Shown piece after piece: positions 53,828-62,820 of a DNA stretch of 64,000 nt. A model generated the notes under the pieces. It worked only from the letters and a program-made list of their open reading frames with translations. It was not told the origin of the DNA and did no database searches. How positions within the stretch are numbered: the first letter of the stretch is position 1; every line of letters starts with the position of its first letter. The DNA is from Actinacidiphila sp. DG2A-62. Lineage in GTDB: Bacteria > Actinomycetota > Actinomycetes > Streptomycetales > Streptomycetaceae. The stretch is taken from positions 4,884,501 through 4,948,500 of the forward strand of contig NZ_JAYMGI010000002.1 in NCBI RefSeq assembly GCF_035825295.1, written 5' to 3'. The translations under genes were made by a program, and so were the position numbers.

Positions 53828-55438
53828 ATGCCTCGGGTTCCGAGCGATCCCGCCCAGGTCATCGTCAACCATGCGAGCTTCCGGGTGCGGTTGGGGGCGA
53901 CCTCGACCCGTGCCCTCGGCCTCGGCGGCGACGGCCTCGCCGACACCGCCAGGATTCCCGTCGTCCCGCAGGGCGCCGGCCGGCGCCGCGCCCCCGTGGT
54001 GTGGTCCGGGCAGGGCGCGCCGGGCGACGCCCTGGCCGGCGAACTGCTCCAGGCGGTCCGCAGGACCGAGCCCGGCGCGGCCACCCAGGTGCTGCCGCGC
54101 CTCGACGAGACGTCCGTCCTGCCGCCCGCCGCGCCCACCGTGGTCGGCCAGCGCGGCGCGCCCGCCGCGGACGGCCTGCGGCCCGGGGCCGCCGACGAGC
54201 CCGCGGTCGGCTGGACCGGCGGCGACGGCTCGGACCGGTACGGCCCCGGTACGGACGGCCCCGACCCGTACGGCGACGGCGTGCGCGGCCCCGGCCGGGA
54301 CCTGCCCGGCGCGCCCGAGGCGGAGCGGCGGCCCCGCAACCGCCGCGGCGAGCCGGTCAAGCACGCCTGGTACCCCGGCCGCCGGATGAACCTCGGCATC
54401 GTGCTGCTCCCGCTGCGCGTCTTCCTCGGCTTCGTCTGCATCTACGCCGGCATGGGCAAGCTGTGCGACCGCGTCTACTTCGACGGCGGCAAGCGCGGCT
54501 CGATGGTCACCTGGCTGACCTCGCTGCACCCCTGGAAGGTCGCCGAGCCGCTGCGGGACGCCGCGCTGAGCCACCCGGTGGGCGCGGGCCTGAGCATCGC
54601 CTTCCTCCAGGTCGTGGTCGGCGTGCTGACCGTCTGCGGGCTGTGGCAGCGGATCGCCGCGGTCTTCGGCGCCGGCCTGTCGATCGCGCTGCTGGTCACC
54701 GTGAGCTGGCGGACCGTGCCGGTCTACGACGCGCCGGACTTCATCTACCTCGCCGCGTGGAGCCCGCTGATCATCGCCGGCGCGCCGGTCTACTCCGTCG
54801 ACGGCCACCTGGCCGGCGACGCGTGGCGGCGGCTCGGCCCCCGGGTCACGCTGTGGGACCTGCGGCGGCGGGTGCTGCGCCGCGGCGCCGTGCTGGCCAC
54901 GGTGGTCATCGGCCTGACGCTGCTGGTGGGTTCGGTGCTCGGCGCGGCGGTCCGCGCCAGCACCGGGCACGAGGACCGGCCCGGTCCGGCGGTCACGCCG
55001 ACCAACAACCTGCCCGGCTCGCCGCTGCCGGAGGTCTCCGGCGGCCAGAGCGACGGCGCGTCCCCCTCGCCCTCGGCGTCGGCGCACAAGAAGAAGCACC
55101 ACGCGCAGGAGAGCACCGAGCCCTCGGCCACGTCGCAGCCCACCCACCACGCGGCCTCGCAGGGCGGCACGACCGCGCCCACGCACTCCGGCGGCGGTTC
55201 GAGCAGCACGCCGAGCGGGTCCGGCTCCGGCTCCGGGTCCGGATCGGGCGGCTCGAGTTCGAGCGGCGGCTCCGGCGCCCAGCCGCCCGCCACCTCCGCG
55301 CCCACCCAGGCGCCCCCGCCGCCCCCGCCGGCCGACCCCAAGCCCAGCCAGGGCGCGATCGGCGGCCTGCTCGGGCTGCACGCGCCGAGCGGGCTGCTCG
55401 GGATGCCGGCGGGATCGGGGTCCCCGACGACGGCGTGA
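53828..55438 (+). CDS. DoxX-family membrane protein with long disordered termini
   Basis: 536 residues from ATG 53828. DoxX core at about 190-330: RMNLGIVLLPLRVFLGFVCIYAGMGKL, AFLQVVVGVLTVCGLWQR, VFGAGLSIALLVTVSW and FIYLAAWSPLIIAGAPVYSVD, four helices; one more helix at about 360-385, then a Ser/Gly/Pro-rich tail with GSGSGSGSG runs. The likely natural start is ATG 53754 (SVDTRTPRTPSG), in another frame, shifted at the G-run 53789-53798, so an indel there hides about 25 residues. DoxX proteins associate with thiol stress and oxidoreductases; the function here is open. Confidence 0.85.
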   Translation: MPRVPSDPAQVIVNHASFRVRLGATSTRALGLGGDGLADTARIPVVPQGAGRRRAPVVWSGQGAPGDALAGELLQAVRRTEPGAATQVLPRLDETSVLPPAAPTVVGQRGAPAADGLRPGAADEPAVGWTGGDGSDRYGPGTDGPDPYGDGVRGPGRDLPGAPEAERRPRNRRGEPVKHAWYPGRRMNLGIVLLPLRVFLGFVCIYAGMGKLCDRVYFDGGKRGSMVTWLTSLHPWKVAEPLRDAALSHPVGAGLSIAFLQVVVGVLTVCGLWQRIAAVFGAGLSIALLVTVSWRTVPVYDAPDFIYLAAWSPLIIAGAPVYSVDGHLAGDAWRRLGPRVTLWDLRRRVLRRGAVLATVVIGLTLLVGSVLGAAVRASTGHEDRPGPAVTPTNNLPGSPLPEVSGGQSDGASPSPSASAHKKKHHAQESTEPSATSQPTHHAASQGGTTAPTHSGGGSSSTPSGSGSGSGSGSGGSSSSGGSGAQPPATSAPTQAPPPPPPADPKPSQGAIGGLLGLHAPSGLLGMPAGSGSPTTA

Positions 55439-55480
55439 CGCCGCGCGTGACGCCGCGCACGGCGTCGTGGGCGGTGAGGT

Positions 55481-55516
55481 GAGCGGGGCCGGCCCTTGAC
55501 GGGCCCGGCCCCGCTC
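55481..55516 (+). terminator. Terminator after the DoxX gene
   Basis: Stem GAGCGGGGCCGGCCC / GGGCCCGGCCCCGCTC with one bulge and a 5-base loop, 43 bp after the stop. Confidence 0.75.
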
Positions 55517-55530
55517 GTCGTTGCGCGGGC

Positions 55531-55605
55531 GCGGGTCCGGGTTCGTACGGTGGCGTGCGGCAGGGCGGTGCGGCGCGGGTCCGGGCTCGTACGGTGGCGT
55601 GCGGC
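55531..55605. repeat. 44-bp direct repeat in the convergent spacer
   Basis: GCGGGTCCGGG(T/C)TCGTACGG... at 55531-55561 recurs at 55575-55605 with one change; a third partial copy follows. The spacer 55517-55646 has no gene. Confidence 0.75.
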
Positions 55606-55646
55606 GCGGGCGCGGGGCGGACGGGGCCGGCCCGGGCTCGTAGGGC

Positions 55647-56392
55647 TCAGCGGGCGCCGAGTTCCTTCGCGGCCTCGCTGAGGTCCTTGGCGGTGTCGAT
55701 CGCCCGCCAGTACGCGCCCTGCGGGATCGGGAAGCCGGCCAGTCGCCGTTCGCGGGCCAGCCGGGGGAAGGTCGTACGCTCGTGGTCGCCGTGGTCCGGC
55801 AGCAGCGAGGTGAACTCCGGCGCGAAGACGTACACGCCCGCGTTGATCAGGAACGGCGACGGCGGCGCCTCGATGAAGTCCAGCACCTGGCCGAACTCGT
55901 TGGTCTCCACCGCGCCCCACGGGATGCGCGGGCGGGCCAGCGCGAGCGTCGCCGCGGCGTCGCGCTCCTCGTGGAAGGCGGCCATCTCGCGCAGGGAGAA
56001 GCGCGTCCAGATGTCGCCGTTGGTGGCGTACCACGGCTCGTCGGCGCGCGGCAGCGACGCGGCGGCGTACTTCAGCCCGCCGCCGCGGCCCAGCGGTTCG
56101 TGCTCGACGACCGTCGTGACGTTCAGCGGCAGCGGCGCGGCGTCCAGCCACTCCTGCAGCACCTCGGCGAGGTGCCCGCACGACACCACGGCGTCGGTGA
56201 CGCCCTCCTCGGCCAGCCAGGCCAGTTGGTGGCCGATGATCGGCGTGCCCGTGCCGGGGATCTCCACCATCGGCTTGGGCCGGTCGTCGGTGTACGGCCG
56301 CAGCCGCGAGCCCTGACCGCCGGCGAGCAGGACGGCCTGGGTGACCGCGGTGGCGACGGGTCGGGGGGTCGGGGGTGGTCGGCGCTCGTCAT
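55647..56392 (-). pseudogene. Sugar-1-phosphate nucleotidyltransferase, frameshifted near the start
   Basis: The body from 56270 (MVEIPGTGTPIIGHQLAWLAEEGVTDAVV, YATNGDIWTRFSL, FLINAGVYVFAPEFTSLLP, GAYWRAIDTAKDLSEA) is a mannose-1-phosphate guanylyltransferase/RmlA-like domain making an NDP-sugar. The essential N-terminal loop (QAVLLAGGQGSRLRPYTDDRPKP) is in the same frame but has no start; the start MTSADHPRP (ATG 56392) is in another frame, the break lying in the C-runs at 56361-56375. One homopolymer correction would give about 247 residues. Probably functional in the organism. Confidence 0.82.
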
Positions 56393-56500
56393 GGAGCGCA
56401 CCCTATGCGACCGGGGCGCGCCGCCCGGGGAGGGGCGGCACGCCCCGAGGCGTGCCGGGGGCCGGCGTGCCGGCAGGCCGCGGCGGGACCGCGCCGGGGG

Positions 56501-56929
56501 TCAGCCGACGGAGGCGACGCCCGTGGCGAACGCGGTGTCGCACACCGGGCGGGACCACGCCTGCGCCCGCTTGGTCGCCCCGTCGTACTTCGCCACCGCC
56601 GCGCGGCCCAGCGAACGCGCGATGGACGTGCAGTACTTGGCGAGCGAGGGGTGCTTGGCCATGGCGACCTGGAGGTCGGTCAGGGCGGCGCCCGGGTCCT
56701 TCTCCTGGAGTTCCGCCAGGAGTCGGCGGCGCAGGGCCTCCTGCGGGGCCTTCGCCGCGCGCTCCGCCTCGGTCTCCTTGGGGGACTTGGCGGACGCGGT
56801 GAGGATCTGCGCGTCCGACGACGAGGCGGCCCACGGGACGCGGGTGACGGCGAGCGTTCCCGACAGCACGAGAACGACCGGGAGTACGAGCGCGAATGTC
56901 TTGCCGAGACGGCGTGCTACCTGGTTCAC
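56501..56929 (-). CDS. Hypothetical secreted or membrane-anchored protein
   Basis: 142 residues from GTG 56929. N-terminal hydrophobic helix after a basic start (RRLGKTFALVLPVVLVLSGTLAV), a signal anchor or signal peptide. The rest is a soluble helical domain (KETEAERAAKAPQEALRRRLLAELQEKDPGAALTDLQVAMAKHPSLAKYCTSIARSLGRAAVAKY) with two Cys that could form a disulphide. No family recognised; it sits between the nucleotidyltransferase and msiK. Confidence 0.72.
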   Translation of the reverse strand: MNQVARRLGKTFALVLPVVLVLSGTLAVTRVPWAASSSDAQILTASAKSPKETEAERAAKAPQEALRRRLLAELQEKDPGAALTDLQVAMAKHPSLAKYCTSIARSLGRAAVAKYDGATKRAQAWSRPVCDTAFATGVASVG

Positions 56930-57081
56930 GCATCGGATGGTAGCGGCCGGTGATGATTTGGCGACATTTAGTCACTCCGACGAGGGAGTGAAATGCCGCC
57001 GGGTGCGTTCGTCGGTTGACGAACGCACCCGGAAGGCCCGATTTGCTGATGTATGCGACGTGCCGCGCCGGCGGCGCGGCG

Positions 57082-58200
<1,119 letters not shown>

Positions 58201-58260
58201 GACTGGGGTCAGTCCCTTCACCGGCAGGAACGTGCCGGACGATCCGAGTAAAGGAAAGGT

Positions 58261-58276
58261 ATTGGTCTAGTCCGGT
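58261..58276. promoter_or_regulatory. DasR-box-like (dre) operator upstream of msiK
   Basis: ATTGGTCTAGTCCGGT matches the DasR consensus ACTGGTCTAGACCAGT at 13 of 16 positions. Placement 61 bp before the start suits control of msiK by the GlcNAc regulator DasR. Confidence 0.6.
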
Positions 58277-58385
58277 GTGAGCGGACCAACAGCGACGCTA
58301 CCTGCCCGAACCCCCCTTGTCACCAGCCCCCGGCCAACGATTTCCCCCCGGCCCCCCTCGCCACGCCCGCTACACTTCCTCTCGC

Positions 58386-58459
58386 GCCTCCTTAGCTCAG
58401 CTGGCCAGAGCGACGCTCTTGTAAAGCGTAGGTCGTCGGTTCGAACCCGACAGGGGGCT
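58386..58459 (+). tRNA. tRNA-Thr (anticodon TGT)
   Basis: 74 bases with a full cloverleaf: acceptor GCCTCCT / AGGGGGC (one G-T), D-arm with TTAGCTCAGCTGG, anticodon stem ACGCT / AGCGT around loop CTTGTAA (TGT at 58420-58422), T-arm GGTTCGAACCC. Discriminator T; CCA not encoded. Its 3' end is the probable attachment site of the element that follows. Confidence 0.95.
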
Positions 58460-58560
58460 CCGCTGAGGTCCGGGTCGGATGGCTTCCGACCTGGGCTTTT
58501 CTGCTTTCCCGCGCCGATCGGCGGAGGCAGCGGGTCCTCGCGGGAGTTCGTTGATCGCCG

Positions 58561-58601
58561 CCGGTGGACAACCGGTGGACAGGCGTGCAGCGGGCGTGCA
58601 G
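58561..58601. repeat. Paired short direct repeats in the putative left attachment region
   Basis: CCGGTGGACA occurs at 58561 and 58572, followed by two copies of GGCGTGCAG (58582, 58593). They resemble integrase arm-type sites 120-160 bp inside the element. Confidence 0.5.
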
Positions 58602-58780
58602 ACCCGGGGACAAGCAGGCGGTCGCCAAGGAGCGATGAGGGGGGTGATCACACGGGTGCGTCCGCACTTCTCCGGCAGCGCCGTGTCGCCAGATCTCTTG
58701 GGGGGTTCCCATGGAGCGGGCGGCTCGCGGCCCTGATTGGAGAATCAGCAGGTCTGTAGTTCGTTGTGGAGGTTCTGGTC

Positions 58781-59602
58781 GTGAACGTGATGCGCTTCGA
58801 CGCGGAGGTGGGGGAGTTCGTCCTCGGCGTCCGGGAGGAGAGCGTGCATCTTCTCAAAGGCATGGGCACGATCTGCCTCCAGGTGGGACTGGACGTGAAG
58901 GCGCCCGTCGCCACGAAGGCGGGGAGGTTCCTCGCGTTGCAGGCTGACCTCTACGGCATCGGGGGTTCTTACCAGCGGAATCTCGTGGGCCGGGTGACGG
59001 AGATGCTGTCGTTCACTCCCGAGACCGGTGTCGAGCGCCCGGTCTTGAAGTTCCTCATCACCTCGGCCCAGCTCCACGCCATCAATGAGGCCCGCGACGG
59101 GGACCTGCGGATGGAACTGGAAGTCACCGGCACGCTGCCGCAAGCCCCGGGCTATCCCGGCCGTACGACGGAGGTGCTGCGCTTCAGCGTGGCCAAGAGC
59201 CGCTGGACCGATCAGATCACGGCGCTCGGCCCCTCGGTCGCCTTCGAAATGCAGGTGCCGTTCCCGCTGGAGGACGACCCCCGTGCTGAGCCTGCGCAGC
59301 ATCTGCGCGCGGCCCAGCGTCGGCTCTTGGACAAGGACATCGACGGCGCGATTCTGGAAACCCGTCAGGCGCTGGAGTGGGTACGGCTGCACAGCGGGTG
59401 GACGTGGCCTCTCAACAAGGACCCCCGTCAGCGTGGGCAGGGCGAGCGGTGGGCGGCGATCCGCACGGCTGTGGAAGACCAGGCCAGCGGATCTGTTCAT
59501 GCGGACGCCGTGACAGCGGCGTTCACGTACAGCCTGGACGAGGCCAGAGCGTTGATCGCCATCGCAGCAGCGCTGCTGACGGTCGTGGACAAACCCGTTT
59601 GA
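58781..59602 (+). CDS. Hypothetical protein beside the integrase
   Basis: About 273 residues from GTG 58781 (GGAGG 8 bases upstream; GTG 58766 possible). N-terminal beta-rich half (MRFDAEVGEFVLGVREESVHLLKGMGTICLQVGLDV, FLITSAQLHAINEARDGDLRMELEVTG), C-terminal helical half (AQHLRAAQRRLLDKDIDGAILETRQALEWVRLHSGW, FTYSLDEARALIAIAAALLTVV). No membrane segment. No named family recognised. The opposite-facing integrase is separated by a bidirectional terminator. Confidence 0.75.
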   Translation: MNVMRFDAEVGEFVLGVREESVHLLKGMGTICLQVGLDVKAPVATKAGRFLALQADLYGIGGSYQRNLVGRVTEMLSFTPETGVERPVLKFLITSAQLHAINEARDGDLRMELEVTGTLPQAPGYPGRTTEVLRFSVAKSRWTDQITALGPSVAFEMQVPFPLEDDPRAEPAQHLRAAQRRLLDKDIDGAILETRQALEWVRLHSGWTWPLNKDPRQRGQGERWAAIRTAVEDQASGSVHADAVTAAFTYSLDEARALIAIAAALLTVVDKPV

Positions 59603-59642
59603 ACGCTCAGGGAGGCACGCGGATCGGCCCGCCACAAAGGCC

Positions 59643-59677
59643 GGAGCCCCGGTCAGCTTGCCTCTGACCGGGGCTCC
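59643..59677. terminator. Bidirectional terminator between convergent genes
   Basis: Perfect 14-bp stem GGAGCCCCGGTCAG / CTGACCGGGGCTCC, 7-base loop, followed by TCTCTCGTCTT. Confidence 0.85.
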
Positions 59678-59698
59678 TCTCTCGTCTTCCGCACGCTG

Positions 59699-61315
59699 TC
59701 AGGCGGAACGGTCCTGTTTCGGCACCTCCTTCCTACGTGGCGGCACCATCCTCGGCCTCCGGGAAGCCGTGTTGGGATTTGCCTGTTCATCGTGGACGGC
59801 TGCCAGCGGTTTGCGGGGGTGCGGAACGAGCTGCACGACCTTCTCGGCAGCGTCGCGGGCCAGGTCGTCGAGCACGGACTGGTAGATGTCCCGCGTGATC
59901 CGAGTGTCGGAGTGACCGAGGGTTTCGGAGACCACCTTGATGTCGACCCCGGCGGCCAGCATCAGCGTGGCGGCGACATGGCGGAGATCGTGGAGCCGGA
60001 TGGGGGGCAGGCCGGCGGCCCCGGTGAGGCGCTCGAAGAGGTCGCTCACCTTTCCGGGGTGGAGGAGCGAACCGTCTTCCTGGGTGAAGATGCGGCCGGT
60101 GTCCTGCCAGCCTTCGCCCCACTCCTGCCGTTCTTGCTGCTGGCGTGCCTTGTGCGCGAGGAGACCTGTGTTGGTCTCCTCGTCCAAGGCCAGCAAACGC
60201 ACACCGCTGGCGGTCTTGGGTGCATCTTCGTAGACGTCCCAGCCGTCTTGGACAAGCTGGGTGGCGATAGCCAAGGAACCGGCCTTGGCGGAGTGGTCCT
60301 CCCAACGGACGCCGCAGGCTTCGCCGCGTCGTGTGCCTCGGAAGGCGATGATCCGCCAGAGCATGTAAAGGCGATCCTGGGCGACGAAGTCGAGGAAGGC
60401 ACCAGCCTGTTGGGGAGTCCAGACCATGACCGGCGAGGGTCGCTCGCCGGTCTCCTTCCAGCGTGCGATGCGCTCGTCGGTCCAGATCAGGGCCTTCGGC
60501 TTCGTCCCCGGTAGCAGCTCGACGTGGGCTGCCGGATTGAAGGCGGGCGTCACCTGCTGGGCGATGGCGACATTCAGGGCGGCGCGCAGGGTGATGCGGA
60601 TCCGGGGCTGGGTGTTCAACCCGGTGATCCGGCGGAAGGGAGGCATTGCGTCGAGCTGGGCTGAAAGCCACTTCCGCCTCGCCCGGTTCTCAACTCCCCT
60701 GTTCGGAGTAGCTTTCAGCTCGTCCGCTACCGCTCGTCGCTGGGCGTTCTGCTCCTGGATCTCGATGTTTCGCTCGTTGATGGCGTCGAACATCTCCGAG
60801 ACGTGGTGGACCCGAAGCCTGTCGAGGCGGAGGTGCCCCAGGTGGGGCTTGAGGTGAATGCGGATGTCTGACTCGTAGCGTGCGTACCCTGACTTGCGTA
60901 GACGCTTACGCCCGGCCAGCCAGGTGTCCAGCCACTCGCCCACGGTGACCTTGGAATTCAGCGCCTGACCGGTCTGGAACCGGCGGCGGATCTCGTCGTA
61001 GTCCGGCACGGGAGACTTGTCCTTGACGCAGCTCTCGAGCAGGTCGCTGATCTGCGTTTTGCCCCAGGCGTCGTCCTCTTCGGGGATGGCCATGAGGGCG
61101 CGGACCTTGTCCAACTCCTCCTTGGCCTTGGCGGAGGTGTCGAAGCCGCCTCGCCGAAAGCGGCGGCGGCGACCGTCCTGAGCTGGGTCCAGTTCCTGGA
61201 AGACTCCGTACGTTCCGTGACGCCGCGACCGGAGCTTGGGACACGACGCCCCGAGATCCTTGCCGGTCTCGGGATCGGTGCACCGGCACCGCCTGGTTAT
61301 GGTGCCGTTCTTCAC
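59699..61315 (-). CDS. int: Tyrosine site-specific integrase (intact)
   Basis: 538 residues from ATG 61315. N-terminal zinc-like Cys cluster (RRCRCTDPETGKDLGASCPKL) and arm-binding domain, a core-binding region with a long charged insertion (about 195-260), catalytic Arg in AFRGTRRGEACGVRW, LHDLRHVAATLML (HxxR), LGHSDTRITRDIYQSV (His and nucleophile Tyr). All catalytic residues are present in one frame. Larger than pSAM2-type integrases. Likely acts on tRNA-Thr; its start overlaps the end of the XRE gene by 4 bp. Confidence 0.93.
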   Translation of the reverse strand: MKNGTITRRCRCTDPETGKDLGASCPKLRSRRHGTYGVFQELDPAQDGRRRRFRRGGFDTSAKAKEELDKVRALMAIPEEDDAWGKTQISDLLESCVKDKSPVPDYDEIRRRFQTGQALNSKVTVGEWLDTWLAGRKRLRKSGYARYESDIRIHLKPHLGHLRLDRLRVHHVSEMFDAINERNIEIQEQNAQRRAVADELKATPNRGVENRARRKWLSAQLDAMPPFRRITGLNTQPRIRITLRAALNVAIAQQVTPAFNPAAHVELLPGTKPKALIWTDERIARWKETGERPSPVMVWTPQQAGAFLDFVAQDRLYMLWRIIAFRGTRRGEACGVRWEDHSAKAGSLAIATQLVQDGWDVYEDAPKTASGVRLLALDEETNTGLLAHKARQQQERQEWGEGWQDTGRIFTQEDGSLLHPGKVSDLFERLTGAAGLPPIRLHDLRHVAATLMLAAGVDIKVVSETLGHSDTRITRDIYQSVLDDLARDAAEKVVQLVPHPRKPLAAVHDEQANPNTASRRPRMVPPRRKEVPKQDRSA

Positions 61316-61964
61316 TCGCTCTCCTCCGCAGCTGCATCGGGTTCGTCGACGAACGCGAGGTCGTCGGGAAGAGGCGGGGGCACGAGGTCGCGATCGCGCA
61401 TCCGGGTGCGGAAGGCGCGCAGATCGGCGCAGTCCTCGAAGGCGTGTTCTTCGTACCCGGCTGCACGTTCCAGGAGGGTGGCTCTGCGCTCGCGGTCCAG
61501 GGTGGTGCTGGCCTCGCGCCGCCGCTCCTTGGCCAGAGCGGTCGAGGCGGTGGCGGCGGCGACGAGGTCGCCGTGGGTCCGGAAGAGATCGAGCACTTCA
61601 CGGGCGCTGCCCTGGGGGCCGGCTGGTCGGTGGGGGCTTCGCCGGTGAACCAGGCGAGGGCCTCCCAAATGGAGACCTCCCGGTCCGGGAGGACCTCGAC
61701 GGTGGCGTCGGCGCCGAGGGGGAAGAGGAGAGTGACCGGGGGGACGCCGAGGACGTCGGCCAGAACGACGAGATCGGCGATCGTGATGCTGGCCCGGCGT
61801 CCGCCTTCCCAGTTCTTGATGGTCTGCTCTTTGACGTCCGGGTAACCGCGGTCAGCGCAGCCCTGGGCAACATCGCCCATGGTGAGGCCCGCGGTTTGCC
61901 GTGCCTCGCGCATCGCCTGGACCACGCGTGCGGTGAAGACTGCTGGCCATCGCTCTTGTGTCAT
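61312..61964 (-). pseudogene. XRE-family repressor, frameshifted in a C-run
   Basis: ATG 61964. HTH (ARQTAGLTMGDVAQGCADRGYPDVKEQTIKNWEGGRRASITIADLVVLADVLGV), then VLPDREVSIWEALAWFTGEAPTDQPAP. It resumes in the next frame as QGSAREVLDLFRTHGDLVAAATASTALAKERRREASTTLDRERRATLLERAAGYEEHAFEDC... to 61312. Five C (about 61612-61618) where six would keep the frame and read PAPQGSAREV, so a homopolymer undercall is the simplest cause. Corrected length about 217. Likely represses the element; a dyad lies at its start. Confidence 0.83.
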
Positions 61965-61967
61965 GAC

Positions 61968-61993
61968 TGCACTTTATGGTCATCAAAAGTGCA
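61968..61993. promoter_or_regulatory. Operator-like dyad between XRE and xis-like genes
   Basis: TGCACTT and AAGTGCA are perfect 7-bp arms separated by 12 bp, 4 bp upstream of the XRE start and 62 bp before the divergent excisionase-like gene; fits a repressor site controlling both. Confidence 0.6.
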
Positions 61994-62055
61994 TCCGCAA
62001 CATTGTGGTAGACCTTCACCGCGCACAAGGCGCCAGAAACCGTCAGGAGGTCATC

Positions 62056-62343
62056 GTGAAGGCACTAAAAGCAGCGCGTGAAGTGCGCGGACTGACAGGC
62101 GAAGAACTCCTCGGCCTGCCGGCGGTCATCGACCTCGACACCGCGAACCGTGCATTGATGATCGGCCGATCTACCGGGTACGGGCTCGCCAGGCAAGGCG
62201 ACTACCCGGTCAGGGTGCTCCGCCTGGGAAACGCCTACCGGGTCGTGACGGCTGACCTGCTGAAGTTGCTCGGGCTAGAGCGTCAGCCGGCGGTCGCCAG
62301 CCGAACTGACGACGTCGGGAGCGAGCACGGCCTGTGTGCCTGA
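62056..62343 (+). CDS. Excisionase-like small DNA-binding protein
   Basis: 95 residues from GTG 62056 (AGGAGG 5 bases upstream). The central part IDLDTANRALMIGRSTGYGLARQGDYPVRVLRLGNAYRVVTADLLKLLGL is an HTH_17-like domain with a wing, as in excisionases and small element regulators. Divergent from the XRE repressor with an operator dyad between. Confidence 0.82.
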   Translation: MKALKAAREVRGLTGEELLGLPAVIDLDTANRALMIGRSTGYGLARQGDYPVRVLRLGNAYRVVTADLLKLLGLERQPAVASRTDDVGSEHGLCA

Positions 62344-62479
62344 CGGAGGAGAACGTCGCCGATCGCCACAGGGGGGAGCCGGTAGGGTGGACGGCGAGAT
62401 CACTGTCCGACACAGAAGGCTGCGCGCTGTGACCGCTGCTGCTGGTGTGGCCCCCGCTGCGGATACTTCGGACTTCTAG

Positions 62480-62770
62480 TCACCAGGCCATTCCGCTGAT
62501 CTCGTCCACGATGCGGTAGGGGGTGACCCTGTCGTCGAGCTTGCGGACGTCGTTCCGGAGGCTCTCGGTCAGCAGGTAGCCCGCTTCGCAGAAGCGGTCG
62601 GTCCGGGCGCTGGCCCCGTTCGCGCAGGTGTCGCCGCAGCCGTCGCCGGTCGAGCACTGGAGCTTGCCGAACGGGTGCGCGGCGAGCACGACCTTCACGT
62701 CCAGCGGCGCGAAGTCCTCGTCGTCCAGGTCGGTGAACCCGGGTGCCGTGGTCAGGGTGGTGCCGGTCAT
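62480..62770 (-). CDS. FxLD-type lanthipeptide precursor with unusual C-terminal extension
   Basis: 96 residues from ATG 62770 (GGAAGGAC upstream). Leader-like part TDLDDEDFAPLDVKVV resembles the FxLD box, followed by STGDGCGDTCANGAS, the Ser/Thr/Cys pattern of FxLD lanthipeptide cores. Known precursors usually stop shortly after this. Here the frame continues 44 residues (RTDRFCEAGYLLTESLRNDVRKLDDRV...SGMAW). It lies 50 bp downstream of the FxLD methyltransferase and probably shares its message. Confidence 0.75.
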   Translation of the reverse strand: MTGTTLTTAPGFTDLDDEDFAPLDVKVVLAAHPFGKLQCSTGDGCGDTCANGASARTDRFCEAGYLLTESLRNDVRKLDDRVTPYRIVDEISGMAW

Positions 62771-62820
62771 GGTGATGTCCTTCCGTCGGGTCGAGGCAGT
62801 ACGGGAGTTCCGGCCTGCGA

